From contig CAMLNW010000159.1 of the NCBI GenBank assembly GCA_946481495.1, positions 1-6,581 on the forward strand: a DNA stretch of 6,581 bases, given 5' to 3'. Position 1 is the first letter of the stretch. The number at the start of each line of letters is the position of its first letter. The translations under genes were made by a program, and so were the position numbers. This document shows, in pieces, positions 1 through 6,454 of this stretch. The stretch comes from an uncultured Actinomycetes bacterium. GTDB taxonomy: Bacteria; Actinomycetota; Thermoleophilia; Solirubrobacterales; Thermoleophilaceae. The notes below the pieces were generated by a model. It was not told the origin of the DNA. It made no database searches and saw only the letters and a list, made by a program, of their open reading frames with translations.

Positions 1-79
1 AGGCTTTAAGCCTCAAGTGGACCGGGCTTCCCGTTCCGCGCAGGTACTCGACCCACGCAGACGTATCGGCAAGGATCAT
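1..79 (-). CDS. vapC: VapC-type PIN-domain toxin, N-terminal fragment (runs off left edge)
   Basis: Twenty-six codons are visible, from an ATG at 79-77 to the window edge, beginning MILADTSAWVEYLRGTG. This is the classic start of a VapC toxin: a short hydrophobic strand leading to the first catalytic aspartate (D5) and the DTSxW motif of PIN-domain ribonucleases. Family knowledge: VapC proteins are about 130 residues long and cleave RNA using Mg2+ held by a cluster of acidic residues; the paired VapB antitoxin neutralises them. Only the first acidic residue can be checked here, so an intact active site is not proven. The start codon shares four bases (ATGA) with the stop of the upstream antitoxin gene, which implies translational coupling. 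The gene order (antitoxin first) and the overlap support the call as strongly as the motif does. Confidence 0.87.
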   Translation of the reverse strand, partial: MILADTSAWVEYLRGTGSPVHLRLKA

Positions 80-306
80 TCAGCCGAGAGGTCAGAGGGC
101 AAGTCAGGTGGAGCGCCGGTCCTCATAGCTTCGAGATCTCCCTCCCAGCCGCTGCCCTCCATCGCAAGCATCTCGTCAACCGACATCTGGTCGACATCCA
201 GCCTGCGCAGAGCGAAGTCGACCGCCTCCCGCTTCGTCTTGAGGTCGTAGCGCTTCATCACCCGACCAATCACTCCATCATCGATGTCGATGTTGGTGCG
301 CGACAC
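76..306 (-). CDS. vapB: VapB-type antitoxin
   Basis: A 76-residue protein starting SRTNIDIDD after the initiator. Residues 3-9 look like the beta strand of a ribbon-helix-helix DNA-binding domain. Residues 11-36 (VMKRYDLKTKREAVDFALRR) form the two helices, with the KTKREAVDxALRRL pattern typical of VapB (PF09957-like). The C-terminal half carries GSGWEGDLEAMR (51-62), the toxin-binding segment often seen in this family. The role, from family knowledge, is to bind and silence the VapC toxin and, with it, repress the operon. I chose the GTG at 306 because homologues begin with RTNIDID and a TATCGT -10-like box lies 7 bases upstream, which would give a leaderless transcript. In-frame GTG codons at 312 and 315 are alternatives. 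The open frame continues to 621, but that extension does not resemble protein. It overlaps the toxin start by ATGA. Confidence 0.9.
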   Translation of the reverse strand: MSRTNIDIDDGVIGRVMKRYDLKTKREAVDFALRRLDVDQMSVDEMLAMEGSGWEGDLEAMRTGAPPDLPSDLSAE

Positions 307-313
307 ATGCACC

Positions 314-333
314 ACGATACACAAGGTTGTGTA
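314..333 (-). promoter_or_regulatory. vapBC operator palindrome and -10-like box
   Basis: Positions 318-333 read TACACAAGGTTGTGTA, a 7-bp perfect inverted repeat around a GG centre. The minus-strand hexamer TATCGT (319-314) fits the TAnnnT -10 pattern, overlaps the left edge of the palindrome, and ends 7 bases before the GTG start of vapB. I see no good -35 element at 17 bases, which is common in actinobacterial promoters. Family knowledge: VapB or VapBC complexes bind short inverted repeats overlapping their own promoters. Inference: this is the autoregulatory operator. Confidence 0.62.
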
Positions 334-636
334 ACACCCTTGTCGCTCAGCCAAGTTGTTCGGTTCAATTAATTTGACCCAGACCAAACAGCTTCCCCAG
401 GACGCCAGTCCCTGAGCCAAACCGCCGATCCGTGGGTGGCGGCGATTTTGCGTTTGCGCGCACAGGCGTAACGAGCGGAGCGTCCGGGCGGAGCTCCTGC
501 CGTCTAACCCGGTGGAGCACTCACCTCGAACATCTCGCGCCAGGCACGGGGCGCAGTCCCAGCGGAGCGAACGGAGCCGAGCACGGAAACCAAAATCGGC
601 GTCAGGACCCGCGGCCTGCACGGTCTGTCCCTAGTC
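334..636. other. Intergenic stretch without a supportable gene
   Basis: About 300 bases lie between the vapB operator and the end of ftsI. The part from about 340 to 420 is visibly richer in A and T than the rest of the window and includes an imperfect inverted repeat around TCAATTAATTTGA (365-377). The part from about 430 to 600 is GC-rich and contains AGCGGAGCG twice (474-482 and 561-569). Open frames cross it on both strands, but their translations are Arg/Ser-rich or end quickly and look like shadows. No tRNA, rRNA, CRISPR array or recognisable insertion-sequence end is visible. Confidence 0.6.
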
Positions 637-664
637 AGAAGAACCGCCGACCTCAGTCCGGCGG
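637..664 (-). terminator. Possible weak intrinsic terminator at the end of ftsI
   Basis: On the minus strand CCGCCG (664-659) and CGGCGG (649-644) form a 6-bp all-GC stem with a 9-base loop that contains the ftsI stop codon. The stem is followed directly by TTCTTCT (643-637), with five T in seven bases. The stem is short and the T tract is broken, so this is a weak candidate, but its position is what the end of the mraZ-ftsI transcript would need. Confidence 0.4.
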
Positions 665-2296
665 AATCCGCAGGTACGGCAGTGCGAACTCCATGATCTT
701 CTCGAAGGCCGGCGCCGCGACCTCGCCGCCGTAGTACATCCCCGACGGCTCGTCGACCATCACCGCGACCATCAAGCGGGGGTTCTTGGCGGGGGCGAAG
801 CCGATGAAGGAGGAGAAGAACTTGGTCTCGGAGTAGGCGCCGGTGTCGGGGTCGATCTTCTCCGCGGTGCCAGTCTTGCCGGCCAGCACGTAGCCGGGAA
901 CCTGGGCCTCCTCGGCGGTGCCGCCGGCGGCGAGCACGCCCTCGAGCATCGTCGCTACCTGCTCGGCGGTCTTCTTCGACACGATCCGGTGGCCCTCGTC
1001 GTCCTCGCCCTTGACCACCGTCGGCTGGTGCATCACGCCCCCGTTGGCAAGCGCCGAGTAGCCGGCCGCCATCTGCAGTGGGGTGACGGCGATGCCCTGG
1101 CCAATCGGCAGGTTGCCGATCGAGGAGCCGGAGTACTCGCGCGGCCGCAGCACGATCCCCGGCGACTCGCCGGGCAGATCGACTCCTGTCGTGGAGCCGA
1201 AGCCGAACTTACGCACCCATGCGTCGAAGTGCTTCGGCCCGAGCTTCTGGCCGATCATCACCGAGCCGACGTTCGACGACTGGGCGAGGATCTCGGCGAC
1301 CGAGAGATTCACGTAGCCGCGCGCGTGGGCCTCGCCGATCCTGCGGTCGGCGACCTGCAGCTCGGGCGGTAGGTCGAGCCGGGTCTCGGGGGTGATCAGC
1401 CCCTCCTCGAGCGCACCGGCGACGGTGAAGGCCTTGAAGGTCGAGCCCGGCTCGAAGGCGGACGTGACAGCACGATTCTGGATTGCGCTCTCGTCGGCGG
1501 ACGCGATGTCGTTGGGGTCGACGCGCGGCCAGTTCGCGAGCGACAGCACCTCGCCGTTGCGCGGATCCATCACGACGGCGGTGGCGCCCTTAGGCGAGAA
1601 GGTGTCGGCGACCTCGCCCATCACCGCCTCGACGCGCTCCTGCAGGGCGGCGTCGATCGTCAGCTGGAGGTCCTCGCCGGGCGTCGAGCTGTCGGTGTCG
1701 ACGATCGATACCGGCTCGCCGAGCGCGTCGCGGACGATCTTGCGCTGGCCGTCGTCGCCGTGCAGGCTGTCCTCGTACTGCTGCTCGATCCCGGTCAGGC
1801 CCTCGTTCTCAACGCCGACGGCGCCAATCAGCTGGCCGGCGAGCTCTCCCTGCGGGTAGGTCCGACGTGGCTCCGAGACGGTGCCGATCCCCTCGATCTC
1901 CAGCTTCTTGACCTGCTGGCCTTCGGCCGGCGGGATCTTGCGCGCGAGGTAGACGAAGCCGGTGCTGCGATCGGCGAGCAGCTCGGTCAGATGCTGCTCG
2001 TCCTCGCCGACGATCGGCGCGAGCTGGGCGGCGACTCCCGCCGGATTCTTGATCTGAAGCGGATTCCCGAAGACAGTGACGGAGTCCTCGGAGACGGCAA
2101 GCTCGACGCCGTGGCGGTCGGTGATCGTGCCGCGACGGGCGGAGACTTCGAGCTCCTCGACCTGCTGGGTGGCGGCGCGCGCCTTGAGGTCGCCGGAGCC
2201 GGCGGTGCCGATCCAGGCGGCACGAGCGGTGGCTGCGCCGAGGAGAAGGAGGAAGAGGGCGAAGATCAGGCCGATCCGGCGGTCGATCAGACGCAC
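653..2296 (-). CDS. ftsI: FtsI/PBP3-like class B penicillin-binding protein (septal peptidoglycan transpeptidase)
   Basis: A 547-residue bitopic membrane protein that cross-links septal peptidoglycan, normally partnered with FtsW and the FtsQLB group. Residues 8-27 form a single N-terminal membrane anchor. The RGTITDRHGVELA segment (55-67) is the usual opening of the class B dimerisation domain. The transpeptidase domain runs from about 235 to 540 and has all three catalytic motifs: SxxK at S285-K288 (nucleophile S285), SxN at S340-N342, and KTG at 474-476. Length is normal for the family and no PASTA domain is present. The start is GTG at 2296-2294, preceded by AGGAG (2308-2304) with 7-base spacing; this Shine-Dalgarno site overlaps the TAG stop of the FtsL-like gene. 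It is the last gene of the mraZ operon in this window. The sequence appears intact. PBP2-type relatives share the fold, but the dcw context favours FtsI. Confidence 0.96.
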   Translation of the reverse strand: MRLIDRRIGLIFALFLLLLGAATARAAWIGTAGSGDLKARAATQQVEELEVSARRGTITDRHGVELAVSEDSVTVFGNPLQIKNPAGVAAQLAPIVGEDEQHLTELLADRSTGFVYLARKIPPAEGQQVKKLEIEGIGTVSEPRRTYPQGELAGQLIGAVGVENEGLTGIEQQYEDSLHGDDGQRKIVRDALGEPVSIVDTDSSTPGEDLQLTIDAALQERVEAVMGEVADTFSPKGATAVVMDPRNGEVLSLANWPRVDPNDIASADESAIQNRAVTSAFEPGSTFKAFTVAGALEEGLITPETRLDLPPELQVADRRIGEAHARGYVNLSVAEILAQSSNVGSVMIGQKLGPKHFDAWVRKFGFGSTTGVDLPGESPGIVLRPREYSGSSIGNLPIGQGIAVTPLQMAAGYSALANGGVMHQPTVVKGEDDEGHRIVSKKTAEQVATMLEGVLAAGGTAEEAQVPGYVLAGKTGTAEKIDPDTGAYSETKFFSSFIGFAPAKNPRLMVAVMVDEPSGMYYGGEVAAPAFEKIMEFALPYLRIPPD

Positions 2297-2306
2297 CGGC
2301 AGGCTC

Positions 2307-2975
2307 CTAGGGCACGCCGGCCGTCACGTTGGTGACGGCGTCGGGGGTGCCTGCGATCTCGGTGCTGGTCGAGATCGGGTTGCCGTAGGGGTCGTAGGCG
2401 TTCCCTTGGGCGTCATAGGTAGCCGTGGCGTAAGGGTCGGCGGTGACAGGCTCCGTGTAGGCCGGCACGACGGGCGCGGCGGCGAGCGCGGTGCCCTCGT
2501 CGATCGCCTTGGCGGCGGCGACGGCATCGGTGCGCGGGTTGGCGCGCAGGTAGTTGACCGCATCCGGCGCGGGCAGGACGAGGCCGCGCTCGGCAGCGAT
2601 CTGCTGGATCCGCTCGCTCGACCCGAGCTCGGCGACGTCGCGGCGCAGCGTCGCGTTGTCGCGCTTTAGCTCGGAGACGCGCGCGGCGTCATGGGTGATC
2701 TGGCGGTTCTTCTGCAGCAGCGCGACGTTGGCGAACACGACGCCGGCGAGCAGCACGAAGACGATCGCGATCAGTCCGGGGCCGTGCAGCAGCGCCTCGA
2801 AGCCGGCGACGGCGCGGATACGCGCGAACTCACCGGTCCGCTGGACGATCGTCGGACGCGCGGCTGGGCCGCGGCGACGCGAAGGCGCCGTCGCCGGACG
2901 CCGCGCGGGCGCCGGCCGGCGGGTCGGAGCGGCACGCCGTGCGGGAGCGGCGGCGGCGGTGGCGGCGCGCGCCAT
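2307..2975 (-). CDS. ftsL: FtsL-like septum-formation protein with extended tails
   Basis: A 222-residue protein with the FtsL/DivIC layout. Residues 1-48 are a cytoplasmic, Ala/Arg/Pro-rich, strongly basic tail. Residues 65-87 are one membrane segment (GLIAIVFVLLAGVVFANVAL). Residues 88-120 are a heptad-like coiled coil (KNRQITHDAARVSELKRDN and onward). The segment ERIQQIAAERGLVLPAPDAV (121-140) matches the conserved end of FtsL-type domains. A further 80-residue, Ala/Asp/Tyr-rich outer tail follows. Its role, from family knowledge, is to scaffold the divisome and link FtsB/FtsQ to FtsW-FtsI. The start ATG (2975-2973) overlaps the rsmH stop by one base (TGATG), and GGAG sits 7 bases upstream. 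The open frame extends into rsmH, but that part is a shadow. FtsL proteins diverge strongly, so the name rests on layout and on position between rsmH and ftsI. Confidence 0.87.
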   Translation of the reverse strand: MARAATAAAAPARRAAPTRRPAPARRPATAPSRRRGPAARPTIVQRTGEFARIRAVAGFEALLHGPGLIAIVFVLLAGVVFANVALLQKNRQITHDAARVSELKRDNATLRRDVAELGSSERIQQIAAERGLVLPAPDAVNYLRANPRTDAVAAAKAIDEGTALAAAPVVPAYTEPVTADPYATATYDAQGNAYDPYGNPISTSTEIAGTPDAVTNVTAGVP

Positions 2976-3928
2976 CAGCGCTCTCCCCCGTCGATTCGCC
3001 GCGCGACGCGCAGGCGACCGGACTTCGAACGCGGGTTGTCGGCGATCTCGCCGGGCGTCGGCGCGACGGCTCGGCGCGTGACCAACTCCGCCTCCGGCTC
3101 GTGGCCGCAGGCGCAGACCGGCAGGTCGGGCGGGCAGATGCAGCCCTGCGCCTTCTCGGCGAGGAAGCGCTTGACGCGCCGGTCCTCGAGCGAGTGGAAG
3201 GAGATTGCGGCCAGCCGGCCGTCCTTGCGCAGCAGCTCCCAAGCGGTGGGCAGCGCGCGGTCGAGCGAGCCGAGCTCGTCGTTGACGGCGATCCGGATCG
3301 CCTGGAAGACACGCTTGGCGGGATGTCCCCCACCGAACTTGCGCCGCACATAGGCCGGGGTCGCGGCCTCGATCGCGTCGACGAGCTCGCCGGTCGTCTC
3401 GATCGGCGCTCGCTTGCGCCGCGCGACAATCTCGCGCGCGGTCGACTGGGCGCCGGGATCCTCGCCGTAGCGGCGGAACAGCCGCGCGAGCTGGCGCTCG
3501 TCCCACTCGTTGACGATCGCGCGCGCGTCGAGCTCCTGCGTCGGGTCCATCCGCATGTCGAGCGGCGCGTCGTAGGAGTAGGAGAAGCCGCGCTCGCGCG
3601 TGTCGACCTGCATCGACGAGATGCCGAGGTCCATGTAGACGAGGTCGGCGCGGAAGCCCTCGGCGCGCAGCAGCTCGAGCGCGTCGGCGTAATCCATGCG
3701 CAGGAAGCGCGTCTCGCAGGCGACCTCGGCCGCGAGCTCCTCGAAGCGCGCTTCGGCGGCGGGGTCGCGGTCGACACAGACGAGCGTCCCACCAGCGCCG
3801 ATCCGGTCGGCGACCAGCCGTGCGTGGCCGCCCGCACCGAAGGTGCAGTCGACGACCTGGTCGCCCGGTCCGGGGTTGGCGAGCTCGATCAGCTCACCGG
3901 CGAGGACGGGTACGTGCGCGCGCGTCAT
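2975..3928 (-). CDS. rsmH: 16S rRNA (cytosine(1402)-N4)-methyltransferase RsmH (MraW)
   Basis: A 317-residue SAM-dependent methyltransferase that N4-methylates C1402 in the decoding centre of 16S rRNA. Visible motifs are HVPVL at 5-9, the SAM-binding DCTFGAGGH at 27-35, VDRDP at 52-56, MDLGISSMQVD at 99-109, ERGFSYSYDAPLDMRMD at 112-128, GGGHPAKRVFQAIRI at 199-213 and SFHSLEDR at 243-250. Four cysteines (C263, C265, C272, C274) form a CxC-x6-CxC cluster near the C terminus, which could bind metal. I chose the ATG at 3928-3926, one base after the mraZ stop, because homologues begin close to HVPVL. No clear Shine-Dalgarno site precedes it, so translation is probably coupled to mraZ. A TTG at 3946 would add six residues and overlap mraZ. 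The gene is complete and ends with a 1-base overlap of the FtsL-like start. Confidence 0.96.
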   Translation of the reverse strand: MTRAHVPVLAGELIELANPGPGDQVVDCTFGAGGHARLVADRIGAGGTLVCVDRDPAAEARFEELAAEVACETRFLRMDYADALELLRAEGFRADLVYMDLGISSMQVDTRERGFSYSYDAPLDMRMDPTQELDARAIVNEWDERQLARLFRRYGEDPGAQSTAREIVARRKRAPIETTGELVDAIEAATPAYVRRKFGGGHPAKRVFQAIRIAVNDELGSLDRALPTAWELLRKDGRLAAISFHSLEDRRVKRFLAEKAQGCICPPDLPVCACGHEPEAELVTRRAVAPTPGEIADNPRSKSGRLRVARRIDGGER

Positions 3929-3929
3929 G

Positions 3930-4364
3930 TCAAGAAGGATCGCCAAGGCCCTCGGTCACCTCCCCGATGCTCGCGTCGAGTGCGGCCTGCTCGTCGTCCC
4001 AGCGCGACCGGCCCCAGACCTCGAGGTGATCGCCCACTCCGGCGACGACCGTCTCCTTCTCGATCCCCGCGTGCGCGAGCAGCGGCGGCGGCAGCGTGAC
4101 GCGGCCCGACGAGTCGAGCTCGACGTCGAAGGAGTTGGCCTGGAAGAAGCGTTGCACCGCACGGTACTCGCGGCCGAGCGGGTTCTTGCCGGCGAGCGCG
4201 CGCTCGATGATCGACTCGTGCGCCTCGGGGGTCCAGACGGAGATGCAGGCGTCGCTGTCCTTTGCCAGGACGAGACCGGAGGAGAACGTCGCGCGGAAGC
4301 GGGCCGGGATGCTGAGCCGGTTCTTCGCGTCGAGTGAGTGTTCGTAGTGGCCTCTGAACGCCAT
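3930..4364 (-). CDS. mraZ: Transcriptional regulator MraZ
   Basis: A 144-residue protein beginning MAFRGHYEHSLDAKNRLSIP. It has the two tandem SpoVT/AbrB-like halves of MraZ, each with the conserved DxxxR: D12-R16 in the first and D84-R88 (DSSGR, followed by VTLPPPL) in the second. Family knowledge: MraZ assembles as a ring-shaped oligomer that binds tandem TGGG-type repeats upstream of its own gene and controls the division/cell-wall cluster. The start ATG (4364-4362) is preceded by GGAG (4374-4371) at 6 bases, inside the 10-bp palindrome CGGAGCTCCG (4366-4375). It is the first gene of the minus-strand operon, one base from rsmH. Matching repeats lie upstream at 4448-4493. Length and motifs are normal. 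Confidence 0.96.
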   Translation of the reverse strand: MAFRGHYEHSLDAKNRLSIPARFRATFSSGLVLAKDSDACISVWTPEAHESIIERALAGKNPLGREYRAVQRFFQANSFDVELDSSGRVTLPPPLLAHAGIEKETVVAGVGDHLEVWGRSRWDDEQAALDASIGEVTEGLGDPS

Positions 4365-4393
4365 CCGGAGCTCCGTGGAAGTGATCTCGACGC

Positions 4394-4436
4394 GGACCGA
4401 AGTGGCTGAGTGGGAGGAGCCCAGCCACTCCGGTCC
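4394..4436 (-). promoter_or_regulatory. 15-bp inverted repeat in the mraZ leader
   Basis: On the minus strand GGACCGGAGTGGCTG (4436-4422) pairs with CAGCCACTTCGGTCC (4408-4394). All 15 positions pair, counting one G-U, around a 13-base loop. The loop contains CUCCUCC (4419-4413), which resembles an anti-Shine-Dalgarno sequence and could pair with GGAG before mraZ. There is no T tract on either side, so it is not an ordinary intrinsic terminator. It lies between the proposed promoter and the mraZ start, about 30 bases from the ATG. It could be an RNA leader structure, a stabilising hairpin or a protein operator. Confidence 0.6.
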
Positions 4437-4447
4437 TTGTCGATGCG

Positions 4448-4493
4448 CGCCACTGTACCCCACTCTGTCCCACGCTGCAACACATTTACCCAC
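4448..4493 (-). promoter_or_regulatory. MraZ-box array: five GTG-led units on a 10-bp period
   Basis: On the minus strand the units are GTGGGT (4493-4488), GTGTTG (4483-4478), GTGGGA (4473-4468), GTGGGG (4463-4458) and GTGGCG (4453-4448). They are spaced exactly 10 bp start to start. Three carry GTGGG and two are degenerate. Established knowledge: in E. coli MraZ binds TGGGN repeats separated by 5 bases upstream of mraZ, which is the same 10-bp period. The position upstream of mraZ and the phasing make this a strong candidate for the autoregulatory site. Confidence 0.82.
4452..4480 (-). promoter_or_regulatory. Candidate mraZ operon promoter
   Basis: Minus-strand TTGCAG (4480-4475) could be a -35 element and TACAGT (4457-4452) a -10 element, with 17 bases between them. 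The -35 keeps only the TTG of the consensus, while the -10 fits TAnAnT. Transcription would start near 4445, giving a leader of about 80 bases that includes the 15-bp inverted repeat. The elements and spacer lie inside the MraZ-box array, so bound MraZ would block polymerase. Confidence 0.5.
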
Positions 4494-4588
4494 TCCAGGC
4501 CATCGAGAGCGAGAACTGCACAAGCATCGACCCCGAACTTCCGCATCGCAGAGCGAAATCCTTGCGGTGGCGGATGGTGGGACGCCCT

Positions 4589-4603
4589 CCCGCCCGGGGC
4601 GGG
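4589..4603. repeat. GC-only palindrome in the divergent intergenic region
   Basis: CCCGCCC and GGGCGGG form a 7-bp inverted repeat around a single G. As RNA only about five pairs with a 5-base loop could form. It lies between the mraZ promoter and the ABC genes and could be an operator, but GC-rich DNA produces such palindromes by chance. Confidence 0.3.
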
Positions 4604-4703
4604 CGACGGCAGTCAAGCGAGCGGTTTGGGTGGGAAATCCCTTGCGCGGGCACCGTTGCAATGGCCGTTGCGCCCCCGGGAGCCGCCCGACCACCGCGGT
4701 CCG

Positions 4704-4717
4704 TACCATCGTGCGCC

Positions 4718-4720
<3 letters not shown>
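4704..4720 (+). promoter_or_regulatory. Possible leaderless promoter for the ABC exporter genes
   Basis: TACCAT (4704-4709) fits the TAnnnT -10 pattern and ends 8 bases before the GTG start at 4718. No Shine-Dalgarno sequence precedes the GTG, and no clear -35 is visible. This is the arrangement of leaderless actinobacterial genes, in which transcription starts at or next to the start codon. Confidence 0.42.
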
Positions 4721-5616
<896 letters not shown>

Positions 5617-5620
<4 letters not shown>

Positions 5621-6453
5621 CCGGCGCGAGCATGACCGACGCGGCCACCGCTACCCCACCGCCGGCGCAGCCGCGACGCAAGCTGCACCGCTTCGAGCGC
5701 AGCGCGGTCGGCGGGGTGCTGATCCGCGAGATGATCAACTTCTCGTCGTACTGGCGCTCGACGACGTTCTCGTCGACCGTCGAGCCTACGATCTACCTGC
5801 TCGCCTTCGGCTTCGGCCTCGGCTCGCTGATCACCACGGTCGGCGACGGGATCTCCTACGAGGAGTTCGTCGGCACCGGGATGGTCGCGATGGCGGTCCT
5901 GTTCTCGTCGGCGATGCCGTCGATGTTCGGCACCTTCGTCAAGTACTCGTTCCAGCACACCTACGACGCGATCCTCGCCGCCCCGGTCGACACCGAGGAG
6001 CTGGTCAGCGCCGAGGCGCTCTGGATGGCGATGCGCGCGTCGGTCTTCGGCTGCGCGCCGCTGATCGTGGCGATGATCTTCGGCCTGCCGCCCGCCTGGG
6101 GAATGCTCGCGGTGCCAGCGATCAACTTCCTCGCCGGCTTCGGCTGGTCGTGCTTCGGCATCTCGATCGCCGCCTTCGTCAAGTCGATCGACAACTTCGG
6201 CTACATCACCAGCGCGGTCATCACGCCGCTGTTCCTCGTCGCCGGCACCTTCTTCCCGATCGACCAGCTGCCCGAGTGGGCCCAGGTGCTCGCCCAGATC
6301 AACCCGCTCTACCACTGCGTCGAGCTCGTCCGCCACGCCGCTTTTGGCTTCGAGGGCTGGTCCGACGTCTGGAACGTCGCCTACCTGATCGCCTTCGGTC
6401 TCGCCATGTGGCGCGTGGCGATCTTCGGCATGACGCGCAAGCTCGTCAACTGA
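5617..6453 (+). CDS. ABC-2 type transporter permease (NodJ-like)
   Basis: A 278-residue integral membrane subunit of the exporter formed with the upstream ATPase. After a hydrophilic, Pro/Ala-rich N-terminal tail of about 25 residues there are roughly six membrane segments near 56-75, 86-105, 142-158, 162-188, 196-214 and 252-272. The block VITPLFLVAGTFFPIDQLPE (201-220) followed by INPLYHCVELVR (228-239) is the ABC-2/NodJ signature region. The start ATG (5617) overlaps the ATPase stop (ATGA), with GAGGAG (5606-5611) at 5 bases. A second ATG at 5632 is possible but less well placed. Two permease copies and two ATPases would form the full transporter. It ends one base before the stop of a convergent minus-strand gene, with no terminator hairpin visible between them. 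Confidence 0.93.
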
Positions 6454-6454
6454 A

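Noticed and set aside
365..377. TCAATTAATTTGA inverted repeat
   Set aside because: The arms are only four bases before a mismatch, in an AT-rich patch; it has no clear link to a promoter at the right spacing.
422..450. CCGCC/GGCGG hairpin considered as a terminator
   Set aside because: Five base pairs, an 11-base loop and no T tract close behind it.
500..585. Short minus-strand frame ending AWREMFEVSAPPG then stop, a possible gene remnant
   Set aside because: It is too short to assign, has no start signal and matches no family I can name; left as unexplained intergenic sequence.
307..621. Minus-strand open frame extending vapB upstream to 181 residues
   Set aside because: The extra part is rich in Arg, Ser and Cys with no family resemblance, and it crosses the operator palindrome. 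VapB homologues begin near RTNIDID.
432..734. Plus-strand open frame of 100 codons
   Set aside because: It overlaps the end of ftsI in antisense, has low-complexity composition, and shows no ribosome site or recognisable domain.
2939..4099. Plus-strand open frame of 386 codons
   Set aside because: It lies antisense to rsmH and parts of mraZ and ftsL. Its Arg/Ala/Asp-rich translation is typical of a shadow frame in GC-rich DNA.
4577..4635. GTGGGA on the plus strand at 4577-4582 and 4630-4635, possible further MraZ boxes
   Set aside because: They are 53 bp apart, isolated and not in phase with each other or with the main array; two hexamers in GC-rich DNA are expected by chance.
4653..4671. 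CCGTTGC direct repeat separated by five bases
   Set aside because: A single pair of 7-mers with no further copies and no relation to a promoter element.
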